Shown here: in pieces, positions 54,686-64,000 of the stretch
How the letters are laid out: every line of letters begins with the position of its first letter
How positions within the stretch are numbered: position 1 is the first letter of the stretch
DNA from: Lithobates sylvaticus
Lineage: Eukaryota; Chordata; Amphibia; Anura; Ranidae
Length of the DNA stretch: 64,000 nucleotides
NCBI GenBank assembly: GCA_028564925.1
Contig: CM053028.1
Span: forward strand, 367,703,012 to 367,767,011
Reading direction: 5' to 3'
Translations under genes and position numbers: made by a program
The notes under the pieces: generated by a model
Seen by the model: only the letters and a program-made list of their open reading frames with translations
What the model was told of the DNA's origin: nothing
Database searches by the model: none

Positions 54686-56178
54686 TGCAGACTTAGCTGT
54701 GTGTGTCTTATGTTTCCTGCAGTCACATGTGAAACTTAAGTCATGGCCTGATCCTGTAGTTTTAAGAGGATGTCATTCTATGAGAGGACACAATGACAAG
54801 CCGGGAGTGCCAGAACTGTGATCTGCAGAAAGCAGAGATAACCACCCCACTCCAATAGTCCTGTTGTTCTGCTGTTACCTGATCAGCGTGCGAACTTCCC
54901 TTAAGTATAGAGCCAGCACTGGGGCCCCCAAATTGCCAAAACCTATAGCCGGGCTGCTTTATCCCACAGTGCACCTATAGTGCTGGGCTCTTCCTAGCTA
55001 ATTATGTAGTAAGTAATCTTTTGACAGCACTGACGACAAATGTGCTAAGGCAGGATGCATTGCAATGTCTGCTCTTTACACCATGAAGGGTGCATAGCTA
55101 TGGATGATAATACAACACCCAGACTGTGGCACTCTGATGTCCTGAGGCATATAGTTCCACAGGAGCTACATGTATAGCCTCATGTTAGGGACAACGTAAA
55201 CTGATCATGGCCAGCAGCATACACACTATAAAGCACAGAGTGAAATGAAATAGCTGTGCTGAATGCACATACAGTCACAAATAAGTGCAATAATCTGTAG
55301 CAACCAGGATTTATTTTTTTAGTCTATTCAGTAGAATAACAGATGATTCGTTGTTATGGGTTTATGCAAATTACACATCTTTTTTTTTTTAAGTTACTGA
55401 TTGGCTTAGCAAGATCAACAAAATTGTGACCATTTTTCAACCATTATAATACAATTATGTGTAGGGCACATGTAACAGCCCAACAATTCTAGCAATATAT
55501 TTGCAAAGTAGTTAGGTAGAAGAAAAAAAAGGAATAAGTCATCATAAAAAAAAAGTAATTGAGTCAGAGTCATAGCAAATGCTTTAAAAACTCACAACTG
55601 CAAACGTGAAACTTGGATGTGAAGAGGTTATAAATCTAATATTATTACGTACATAGCTGTGCATAGCCAGCTGTTTCATATAGAATAAAACTGAGAACAG
55701 GTAATACCGATGTATAATTTTAATATAGATAATGTCAAATATAGACAGAATTTTAGAGTGCCCATGCGGATGCCCATCATCGCTCTGGATGTGAAGCACA
55801 CACAAAGTAGGATCTGAAGTACACACAGAGAGCAGATACTGTTATCTATTGGATACTGCAGTGTTGCTCTACACTGCATTTTGTGTCTCATTCCTATACA
55901 GCAGACCATGGTGTAGGCCTGGGGGATCCCAAGGAGTTCTCTCTGCATTATGTGATTGGAGGAAATAATAGGAATCAGTGGTGTTCCAAAGCAGAGACTA
56001 ATATACACTTGTAAAGAGTGGTGCTTATAAATGTGACTGTATTTTTAGAGCAGCTGTATGTAAGACTTTCAGGAAGTTGGGAGCGTGCTGTCAAAGAACC
56101 ATTTTAAAAGATGTCGTCTAACCCCTAAAGGATATCTAAACCCACAAAATGAAATTGTTTCTAAAGCCTTAAGGTTTT
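54686..56178. other. single-copy-looking DNA, no gene
   Basis: No element ends, arrays or splice-bounded exons are seen. The overlapping minus-strand frames at 55584-56008 have no recognisable domain. A 'cattttgtgtctcattcctatacagcag' stretch near 55877-55904 resembles a splice acceptor but no downstream exon could be defended. Confidence 0.35.
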
Positions 56179-56182
56179 TTAA

Positions 56183-56526
56183 CACCTCAATACCGGGCAT
56201 TTTTGCCTCTTTCCTGCCCAGGCCAATTCTGAGTGACAATTGAGCGGTCATGCAACACTGTACCCAAATGACATTTTTATAATTTTTTTAGACAGAGATT
56301 TCTTTTGGTGGTATTAAATCACCACTGGGTTTTTTATTTGTTGTGCTCTAAACAAAAAAAGACTGTCAATTTTGGAAAAAAAACTATATTTTTTTACTTT
56401 CTGCGATAAAACATATACTAAAAAAAAATTTTGAAAAAACAAAATTGGTAAAAACAAAATCCCAATAAATCCCATTAAGTGTATATTGATTGGTTTGAGC
56501 AAAAGTTATAGCATCTACAAAGTATG

Positions 56527-56562
<36 letters not shown>

Positions 56563-56831
56563 TGGACACAAAATCCATCCCTTCCCCCCCCTGCCAGAAC
56601 GGAGATCTGCCTTGTTTAAAGCTTCGTCCTGTGTCTCTGCCCGACAAATCGGCAGGTGCCGGCGGATATTCAGTGCCCGACACCCGCAGATCAGCTTCTG
56701 CTGTGCGTAATGACAGCATAAGCAGCCCGCCAGCAAAAGTGCAGAATCACGTAGAGTATAATATATATGGGATTCGGCACAGGAGGGCCGCCCTGTAGCA
56801 GTAAATCTGCTATAGGGCGGCCCTTAACTGG
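56183..56831 (+). mobile_element. TTAA-type repeat (family 2), copy B
   Basis: Left end 'cacctcaataccgggc' after TTAA (56179-56182); right end 'aactgg' before TTAA (56832-56835). It shares 'gagcggtcatgcaacact', 'ttcttttggtggtatta' and 'gtttgagcaaaagttatagc' with copy A. A (TA)n tract lies at 56531-56562. Confidence 0.65.
56531..56562. repeat. (TA)n microsatellite
   Basis: About 32 bp of alternating TA inside the TTAA-type repeat copy B. It generates repeated Ile-Tyr frames on both strands. Confidence 0.9.
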
Positions 56832-56835
56832 TTAA

Positions 56836-57329
56836 AAGTGTTAGCTGAGATTCGTAGGTTGATAATGCTGCTGTTGACAGGTGGCTACATTGCTCCTCCA
56901 TAGATAGAGTGCAGGAGTGAGTGGAGCCACCCTAAGATAGGAAAGGTGTTACTGGCAAGATCACCATTAAGGAAAAAAGCCTAAAAAAGAAAACGAATGC
57001 AGCCACCACATGGAAGGATTGGTAAACTGTAATATAATAAATTGTTGAACATAAAATAGCTATCAGCGCAGTCTCCCCCACAAAAACATGCTTTTATATA
57101 GTGCAAATAATAAAATAAAAACAACAACCAATCAATCCCTCAGATTGCTTTTCACATCGTTAAGTGGTTTCACTCCACCCCCATAGATAAACTACACAAT
57201 GAAAAGATGTAGCGCAACCTCTAATTACATAACACCAAAAATTTAATAACTTAAATGTCCCAATAGAAAAGTCCAAAACAGATGATTCTTGAATGTGTTT
57301 CCATCCACCAGTACCAGTCCACATGCTCA
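56836..57329. other. no gene recognised
   Basis: AT-rich spacer between the TTAA-type repeat and the Tc1 element. 'aggttgtgttacatctttt' after the Tc1 (58990) is the complement of 'aaaagatgtagcgcaacct' near 57202, so the flanks belong to an older inverted repeat that the Tc1 entered. Confidence 0.45.
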
Positions 57330-57331
57330 TA

Positions 57332-58915
57332 CAGTGCCTTGAAAAAGTATTCATTTCATCTTGAAATTTTCCACATTCTGTCATGTTACAACCAAAAACG
57401 TAAATGTATTTTATTGGGATTTTATGTGATAGACCAACACAAAGTGGCACATTATTGTGAAGTGGAAGGAAAATAATAAATGGTTTTTAAAAATGTTTAC
57501 AAATAAATATCTGAAAAGTGTGGTGTGCATTTGTATTCAGCCCTCTTTACTCTAATACCCCTAACTAAAATCTAGTGGAACCAATTGCCTTTAAAAGTCA
57601 CCTAATTAGTAAATAGGGTCCGCCTGTATGTAATTTAATCTCAGTATAAATAAAGCTGTTCTGTGAAGCCCTCATAGGTTTGTTAGAGGACCTAAGTGAA
57701 CAAACGGCATCATGAAGGCCAAGGAACACACCAGACAGGTCAGGGATAAATTTGTGGAGAAGTTTAAAGTAGGGTTAGGTTATAAAAACATATCCCAAGC
57801 TTTGAACATCTCACAAAGCACTGTTCAATTCATAACCTGAAAATGGAAAGAGTATGACACCGCTGCAAACCTACCAAGACATGGCCGTCCACCTAAACTG
57901 ACAGGCCGGGCAAGGAAAGCAAAAATCAAAGAAGCAGCCATGAGGCCCATGGTAACTCTGGAGGAGCTGCAGAGATCCACAAATCAAGTAATAGAATCTG
58001 TCCACAGGACAATTATTAGTTGTGCACTCCAAAAATCTGGTCTTTATTGAAACGTGGCAAGAAGAAAGAAGTTCAGTTTTCAGTTTGCGAGAAGCCATGT
58101 GGGGGACCCAGCAAACATGTGGAAGAAGGTGCTCTGGTCAGATCTGAACAAAATTGTACTCTTTGGCCTAAAAGCAAAACGCAATGTGCGGTGGAAAACT
58201 AACACTGCCCATCACCCTGAACACACCATCCCCGTGAAACATGGTGGTGGCAGAATCATGTTGTGGGGATGCTTTTTTTCAGTAGGCACAGGGAAGCTGG
58301 TCAGAGTTGATGGGAAGGCAAATACAGGGCAACTCTTAGAAGAAAACCTGTTAGAGTCTGTAAAAGACTTGAGACTGGGGCAGGGGTTCACCTTCCAACA
58401 GGATAACCACCCTAAACATACAGCCAGATCTACAATGGAATGGTTTAGATCAAAGCATATTCATGTGTTAAAATGTCCCCGTCAAAGACCAGACCTAAAT
58501 CCAATTGAGAATCTGTGGCAAGACTCACAAATTGCTATTCACAGACACTCTCCATCCAATCTGACAGAGTTTTTAGCTATTTTGCAAAGATGTATGGGCA
58601 AAAATGTCACTCTCTAGATGTGCAAAGCTGGTAGAGACATCCCCAAAAAGACTTGCAGCTGTAATTGCAGTAAAGGTGGTACTATAAAGTATTGACTCAG
58701 GGGGGCTGAATACAAATGCATGCCACACTTTTCATTTATTTTTATTTGTAAAAAAATTGGAAAAGCATTTATCACTTTCCTTCCACTTCACAATTAAGTG
58801 ACACTTTTTGTTGGTCTATCACATAAAATCCCAATAAAATACATTTACGTTTTTGGTTGTAACATGACAAAATGTTGAAAATTTCAAGGGGTATGAATAT
58901 TTATTAAAGGCACTG
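57332..58915 (+). mobile_element. Tc1-like DNA transposon, complete but dead
   Basis: A 1584-bp element bounded by TA (57330-57331 and 58916-58917). The inverted repeats are about 145 bp each, beginning 'cagtgccttgaaaaagtatt' and ending 'aatatttattaaaggcactg', and contain the matched 'gtaaatgtattttattggga' block. One transposase gene lies inside with two in-frame stops. Size and layout are those of a full-length vertebrate Tc1 element. Parts of the flanks at about 57190-57270 and 58960-59010 pair with each other, so it sits in an older inverted repeat. Confidence 0.92.
57712..58617 (+). pseudogene. Tc1-like transposase (DD34E), two stops
   Basis: The frame starts at the ATG at 57712 and ends at TAG 58615-58617 (301 codons). 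An N-terminal paired-type helix-turn-helix region ('ISQALNISQSTV') is followed by a GRPPK-type hook 'GRPPKLTGRARK'. The catalytic triad is present: D144 ('WSD'), D231 ('QQDN') and E266 ('PIENLW'), with exactly 34 residues between the second D and E. In-frame TGA codons at 57838-57840 (codon 43) and 58048-58050 (codon 113) break it. The part after the second stop stays open (58054-58617). It would cut and paste the element at TA sites when intact. Confidence 0.9.
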
Positions 58916-59073
58916 TAAATCTTCAACTTCTGTTTTGGATTTTTCTATTGGGACATTTCATTTATAAAAATGTTGATGTTATGTATTTAGAGGTTGTGTT
59001 ACATCTTTTGATCATATAGTTTATTAAATTGTTGGTTTTAGGTTTAGGTACACTTTAATTTCGGGTTTCTTAA

Positions 59074-59913
59074 CCTTCCTGGCGGTATTCCCGGGTGTGG
59101 CTCGGGGTGAATTTTCATTACCAAAAGTGGCCACAATCGGGATTGCATCGCAGGATCCATGTACAGCATGCTTAACTTGTCCCCAGGATCCTGCGATGTC
59201 TCCCCGCTCTGTGTGCGAGCCGTGTCTCTGCTCGAACTATCACTGTGCCGGGCTCCGTTCCCTGCGAGTGCCATAAAGCACGGGGATAGAGCACGGCGCC
59301 AAATTCAAAAAGTGAAAAACACACAATACATACAGTACACTGTAATCTTACAGACTACATAACTGTATCAAATTATTTCACATCCCTTTTGTCCCTAGTG
59401 GTTTGTCCAGTGCCCTGCATGCACTTATATTATAAATACTGTTCTTTCTGCCTGGAATTTGGAGATTGTCCATAGCAACCAAAAAGTGTCCCTTTATGTC
59501 AAAAGTGGTTTTAGACCAGCTAGAAGACAGGGATAATAAATTTGAATCACTTGCCAAATTGAGCGATAGCGATTTGTGGGGAAATTCGTCATCAAACACT
59601 GGAAGTGATGACAGCGACAATTCAGGAACTGAGCAAATTCCTGTGTTTTTGATTTGATTACATTTTTGAATAAATTGTATTATTATTATATTATTATTTC
59701 TTATAATTACTTATAGCTATTTATTATATTATAATTTATGATTTTGTGTTTCAAACTCTATCATACCCGGGATGTCTACTAGACTCTTGTTTGGACAGAT
59801 TTAAGTGAGTTATTACTAAGAATTACAGGCCTACAATATAAAATGACAAATTTCCATGCGAAACATTGTACCGCTTTGAGCATAAAAAATCTGACATATT
59901 CATACCAGGGAGG
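59074..59913 (+). mobile_element. piggyBac-like TTAA element
   Basis: The ends 'ccttcctggcggta' and 'taccagggagg' (imperfect inverted repeats) are bounded by TTAA (59070-59073 and 59914-59917). At 840 bp it is too short to encode a transposase. A 63-codon frame at 59466-59657 is acidic and Ser/Asp-rich ('SDSDLWGNSSSNTGSDDSD'), like the N-terminal region of piggyBac transposases, so the element may be an internal deletion derivative. The inverted pair 'atcgcaggatccatgtac' and 'caggatcctgcgatg' lies at 59145-59200. Confidence 0.75.
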
Positions 59914-59917
59914 TTAA

Positions 59918-60121
59918 GGGATTAATACTGTTCAATGCATTTTGTAGTGACTGCAGTGTTAAAAGCTCATACTTACTAACAAACATTTTTTAAGTGACAT
60001 AATTATGAGTACATAAAAATCTTACAAAGATTCTATTTACAATGAAGAGTGAAACCCTCTATGAAGGACACTGCAGTATTTACTCCACATGGCACCTAGA
60101 AAGCACTCATAGGGAACAAAC
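59918..60121. other. short spacer
   Basis: Single-copy-looking sequence between two TTAA-flanked elements; nothing recognised. Confidence 0.4.
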
Positions 60122-60125
60122 TTAA

Positions 60126-60754
60126 CCCTTTGATCGCCCTGCTGTTAACCCCTTCCCTGCAAGTATCATTTATAAAGTGTCAGTGCATTTTTTTTAGCAC
60201 GGATCACTGTATTGGTGTCACTGGTCCCCAAAAAGTGTCGCTTAGTGTCAGATTTGTCCACAGCAATGTCGCAGTCCCGCTAAAATTCGCTGATCGCCGC
60301 CATTACTAGTAAAAGATATTTAAAAAAATAAAAAGTCCCTAAATCTATGCCATAGTTTGTAAAAATGATAACTTTTGTGCAAACCAATCAATATATGCCT
60401 ATTGGAATTTTTTTTTTTTTCCAAAAATATGTAGCAGAATACATATTGGCCTAATATGATGAAGAAATTCGATTTTTTTAAGAAAAAAATATTGGGAATG
60501 TTTTATAACAGAAAGTAAAAAATATATATATTTTTTTCAAAATGTATGGTCTTTTTTTGTTTATAGCGCAAAAAATAAAAAACGCATAGGTGATACAATA
60601 CCACCAAAAGAAAGCTTCTGTTTGTGGGAAAAAATAATTTTGTTTGGGTACAGCTTTGCATGGCTGCGCAATTGTCAGTTAAAGTGACGCAGTGCCGTAT
60701 CGCAAAAAAATTGCCTGGTCAGGAAGGGAGTAAAGCCTTCCGAAGCTGAAGTGG
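60126..60754 (-). mobile_element. TTAA-type repeat (family 2), copy C
   Basis: Bounded by TTAA (60122-60125 and 60755-60758). In reverse it matches copy A and copy B: 'cgctgatcgccgccattact', 'aaaatatgtagcagaata', 'accaccaaaagaaagc', 'tgcgcaattgtcagtt'. Only AT-rich and conserved parts are present, no coding frame. Confidence 0.7.
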
Positions 60755-60761
60755 TTAATTC

Positions 60762-60851
60762 AATTTTGACAATAAAACCTGGAAGCTGATTGGTTTCTAT
60801 GCAGAGCTGTTTACGATTTTGCACTCTTCAGTTTTAGTAAATCAACCCCGC
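60762..60851. repeat. half of a 'gggttgatttactaaa' MITE
   Basis: 'ggaagctgattggtttctat', 'gattttgcactcttcag' and 'ttttagtaaatcaacccc' match the right arm of the copy at 52543. The left arm is missing. Confidence 0.6.
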
Positions 60852-60922
60852 CGTGGAGACCCACGGAATCTTCTTAAGGTCAGTCATTTTGACAGTTCAA
60901 ATGACTGGGTCCTTCTTCTCTT

Positions 60923-61060
60923 GACTATGAAATAATTTGGGCTTTACAATACTAAGTAAATTTGTAAAGCACATACCTGAGCTTTATACATGTGCCTTTT
61001 TGGCTGCGATAAGACTATGAAATTATTTGGGCTTTACAATACTAAGTAAATTTGTAAATT
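60923..61060. repeat. 90-bp tandem duplication
   Basis: 'gactatgaaataatttgggc' and the following 'tttacaatactaagtaaat' occur at 60923 and again at 61013, offset 90 bp with one substitution. A local tandem duplication in otherwise unremarkable DNA. Confidence 0.75.
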
Positions 61061-61500
61061 TGTATCTACTTTATAACAGTGTTATTTCCATTGACACGAG
61101 GTACATATTATGACATTTTAAAGTCTGCACTCTAGTTTGTCTCAGACACTTTTAATTAATTCCCCCTTGGTATGTCTATGAATATTCTTTGACCTCTGCA
61201 GGAACTCCAACTGACCAACCAACTGGGTTGGGGTAAGATTGCCTGAATTTTCAAACTGATCACTATTGCTGTGAAATAAGGCTGGGGGCAAGGGGGTCTG
61301 CTCTGTGGATAGACATGTACATTTAGTTGAGAAGACAATGCATTTTATGATATGATTAACAGCAGCAGGTGGTACTGCACAAGGCAAGGTGCATGGCTAT
61401 GTGGCGTCCACCCTTTCCTCAAAGTTTCAAGTTCACAATAGATGAAGCTACATCACTGCTGAATTTTTTTTTTTTCAATAATCTCTATTGCACTGTGTGT
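61061..61500. other. mostly unrecognised; 29-bp shared segment
   Basis: Positions 61158-61186 are an exact inverted match to 63491-63519, inside the TA-flanked element at 63120. A T12 run lies at 61467-61478, followed by 'attgcactgtgtgtaatg' and 'ccaaacctcag', which resembles a splice acceptor ahead of the candidate exon region. No other feature is defended. Confidence 0.35.
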
Positions 61501-61678
61501 AATGCCAAACCTCAGAAGGACCTCAATTATAAAGGTCCCTATTCATGATCATCATAATTGTCAATTTGCTGTTAAGAGTGTCCACTGGGTAAAATTTAGG
61601 AAAACCGTGAAAGTCAAGAATGATCTGCTTTGCTCACATGATGCTCCTCTTAGCTATAACCCTTGGGAGACCACAGCC

Positions 61679-61733
61679 ATGGTACAGCCATCTCTGCTCC
61701 TTGCATTGTCCTTCATTAGTGTCTTTCTAACAG
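61679..61733 (+). CDS. candidate first coding exon with signal peptide
   Basis: The ATG at 61679 is in a perfect Kozak context (gccATGg). It reads 'MVQPSLLLALSFISVFLT', 18 residues that look like a secretory signal peptide core with hydrophobic LLLAL and FISVFL. One base later the frame meets the consensus donor CAG/GTATGT (61734 onward), giving a phase-1 junction. No recognisable transposon overlaps it. The upstream frame stays open to 61502, so a longer start is possible. I do not recognise the protein. Downstream exons would lie beyond the window or are too short to identify. Chance occurrence remains plausible. Confidence 0.4.
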
Positions 61734-61739
61734 GTATGT

Positions 61740-62297
61740 ATAATGGCACCTGTAAACTAAAACATATGAGACTGTACATGTAGAAATCAGAAGAAATAGA
61801 AACAAAAGAAAGCACTAGGGATACATAGATTGCTTGGCCTACTTTTGGCAGAGGCTCTCAACCAGTGCCTCAGGTATCCCTGGAAGTTGCTACTAAAGGT
61901 GGTCACACACATTACAATCTGCCTGTAAATTCTACATTAGATTTACCTTGAACTATAAAGTTGGACTATAAAGGAAGGCCTGCCTGATTGATTATAAATT
62001 GATAGTATTGTTCAGGTAGCCTCTTTTGCCACATATTGATAATATCCTAAAGGATTTCCGCAGAATGGATGTGTTTGAGGCCTAAAATGAAGCGCAAATC
62101 ACAGGCACATTGATGTCAAATGTACTGGCATACCTGGCTGAGCACACTTTCCAATGATAGTATCGTGGTATTTACTTTTACAGGGGCTTGTGAACAGAGG
62201 ATTTACAATGGAATAAACTACTTTCCATAATGTTTCCCATAATTATTTGTTAATATTAAAAAATATAAATGTGTTATTAGTTGAATTTATCTGCAAA
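61740..62297. other. no feature recognised
   Basis: Single-copy-looking DNA after the candidate donor site. No second exon is recognised. Confidence 0.4.
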
Positions 62298-62301
62298 TTA
62301 G

Positions 62302-62749
62302 AGAGGTAGTAAACGCAAAAAAAATAAAAAGTTCCCCTCTGCAAGATAAAGCCATAATGTGCTAGTATGCTAGGCATACTAGCACATTCTGAAGGACTTA
62401 CCTGAAAACGAAGCCCTCCAGCTGCGCAGTGTCACCGCTGTAGACGCTTCCATCTTCACCTTGTCTTTCTTCCGGGTTCGTCTGCAGCGGGCGCTTGACT
62501 GGCCCAAGACGCGTTGATGTCACTGCGTCACTCCTGCGCAAGGAGCTTTGGCCACGGCACACAGCTCTGAAGAAACGGCATAGGTATGCTGTTCCTTCAG
62601 AGCGCATGCGCCGGTGACGTCACTGGCTTTTGCTGTCTAAAATATCTCCTAAACGGTGTACATTTAGGTGATATTTATTTTACCTACAGGTAAGCTTGAT
62701 TATAAGCTTACCTGTAGGTAAAAATAATGAATGAGAGTTTACTATCACT
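62302..62749. mobile_element. TTAA-type MITE, family 4
   Basis: The right end 'actatcactttaa' abuts TTAA (62750-62753). The left end 'gagaggtagtaaacgc' is its imperfect inverse, and the left target is degraded to TTAG. The interior is CpG-rich. Near the right end a perfect short palindrome pairs 'tacctacaggtaagct' with 'agcttacctgtaggta' (about 62680-62721). Another inverted pair, 'tgtgctagtatgc' and 'gcatactagcaca', is at 62357-62385. Confidence 0.6.
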
Positions 62750-62753
62750 TTAA

Positions 62754-63117
62754 ATAAGTATCTGCAATTATTATTTTCATTTGCCTGCATAGTCATACTA
62801 CTAAAAGAACAGCTAACTATATAGAAATTGCATTGTTTTATGATACACAGAATTATTATATTTATGCCTATTTGTGTTTGAAAGCTGTCAGCTATGTTAT
62901 GTCACTCACCTACTTAGGCAATTAGAAAGCAATGTATTAAATATATTAATAGAATAAATAATAATGCAGTAAAAATGAATATGACATAAATGGAGCATAC
63001 ATTGATATTTATGATTCTATAACCTGCTAACATGCATATGTATGAATTTATGCCCACCACACAGCCAATATACATGCTACTTTTTGTTAGGCTGAAATTA
63101 AAATCACACATTATAAA
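62754..63117. other. no gene recognised
   Basis: AT-rich sequence between two transposons; nothing recognised. Confidence 0.4.
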
Positions 63118-63119
63118 TA

Positions 63120-63868
63120 CCGTATATACTCGAGTATAAGCCGACCCGAATATAAGCACCTAATTTTACCACAAAAAAATGAGAAAACGTAATGACTCGA
63201 GTATAAGCCTAAAGTGAGAAATGTGCAGCTACTGTAAGTGGAAAAGAGGGTCAACAATGCCCATTTGCAGCCTCACTGTGCCCATTTGCATGCCTCACTA
63301 TGCCCATTTGCCGCCATAGGTCTCCCAACTTCAAACTTGGTAGTTAAGGGTTCCTAGATGCCCCGTAGCTGCAGCCAAAATTTGGGTTCTCTGGACCCAA
63401 AGGGTCCCAAAATGACATTACTGCAGATGGACACAGTTGACCGAATTTGGGGCCCCGTATCTCGGGGCCACTTAGTGCTAGGAACCCCAAAATATTCATA
63501 GACATACCAAGGGGGAATTTGGTGTGCAAACCCAGTGGAACTAGCACTACAACAACGGTTCGGAAAATGTCAAGCACTTTTCTGCAGCAGAGAATGACAT
63601 TTTCCGAACTGACTTTGGGGCCCTGTATCTCGGGGCCACTTGGTGCTAGGAACACCATCTTTGGATATGTTGTGGTGTTGATTCCACTGGGTTTGTACAC
63701 CAAATTTCCTAGCACCAAGTGGCCCCCGAAATATAGGGCCCCAAAGTCGAATCGGAAAATGTCATTCTCTGCTGCAGAAAAATGCTTGACTCGAGTATAA
63801 GCCGAGGGGGGCATTTTCAGCACAAAAAAATGTGCTAAAAAACTCGGCTTATACTCGATTATATACGG
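63120..63868. mobile_element. TA-flanked 'ctcgagtataagcc' element
   Basis: Terminal inverted repeats 'ccgtatatactcgagtataa' and 'atactcgattatatacgg' are bounded by TA (63118-63119 and 63869-63870). The subterminal words 'ctcgagtataagccgagg' and 'aactcggcttatactcga' pair. The interior repeats a module around 'tatctcggggccacttggtg' at about 63459, 63627 and, inverted, 63700, and 'aaaatgtcattctctgctgc' in both orientations. The 159-aa and 117-aa frames are products of these inverted modules. A widespread vertebrate non-autonomous DNA element as I remember it; superfamily not assigned. Confidence 0.8.
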
Positions 63869-64000
63869 TATGCACTTTTAAGATGGTGTTTATACATTTT
63901 AACATGCTGTGCACCCTGCGCTATTGTTTAAGGACCTGAACTCTGACATTAAACAAAAATCTAAAATGATCCTGTAATCACTTACTATCACCCATGCCTC

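Noticed and set aside
63344-63823. 159- and 117-codon frames on opposite strands
   Set aside because: Both are produced by inverted internal modules of the TA-flanked element, giving repeated peptide blocks such as IFIDIPRGN.

Overview
This window looks like a repeat-choked intergenic or intronic stretch of a large amphibian genome, most likely a ranid-type frog. That is inferred from remembered repeat families: the palindromic 'cacacggtcgg' and 'ggcccctttcacac' MITEs, the 'gggttgatttactaaa' MITE, TTAA-flanked elements and a tRNA-type SINE. There are no operons, bacterial genes, rRNA or tRNA genes, or CRISPR arrays. No multi-exon host gene could be assembled. The only host-gene candidate is one possible first coding exon at 61679-61733: a perfect Kozak context, an 18-codon hydrophobic leader and a consensus splice donor.

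Layout. 1-10150: piggyBac-like TTAA elements, palindromic MITEs, a tandem-repeat-bearing hAT derivative and a fossil solo LTR-like repeat that the hAT invaded. 10600-13838: mostly single-copy-looking DNA with possible conserved non-coding blocks. 13854-14524: a Penelope-like inverted insertion with a 15-bp target duplication and a degenerate hammerhead-like motif, itself invaded by a MITE. 15676-16214: a 5'-truncated LINE tail with a 15-bp target duplication. 18000-26900: unique sequence, another possible conserved block (about 19795-20345) and scattered MITEs. 28160-29188: a near-palindromic composite insertion. 29386-30351: a hAT with a perfect 8-bp target duplication. 33271-33646: a MITE whose empty site is preserved in a related repeat at 46471.

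The dominant feature is a full-length L1-type LINE at 35043-43710. It has a 17-bp perfect target duplication, a 30-A tail, an intact 444-aa ORF1 and an intact 1269-aa ORF2 (endonuclease, reverse transcriptase, CCHC). It sits inside an older TTAA-flanked repeat and is the one element here that looks recent and possibly competent. Immediately downstream are two hAT-type elements with clear 8-bp duplications: 44630-46738, with a long inverted repeat and a nested MITE, and 47014-50580, which carries about 2.5 kb of a 21-bp minisatellite. The final 13 kb holds a fossil LTR-like fragment, a SINE, TTAA elements, a complete but dead Tc1 element (57332-58915), a piggyBac-like 840-bp element, the candidate host exon and a TA-flanked 749-bp MITE.

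Ordering by nesting: the L1 is younger than the TTAA repeat it split, the hAT at 8144 is younger than the LTR-like repeat, the MITE at 33271 is younger than its hAT host, and the MITE at 45052 is younger than the tandem array it entered. No cooperating gene system is visible; the biology here is transposable-element biology.
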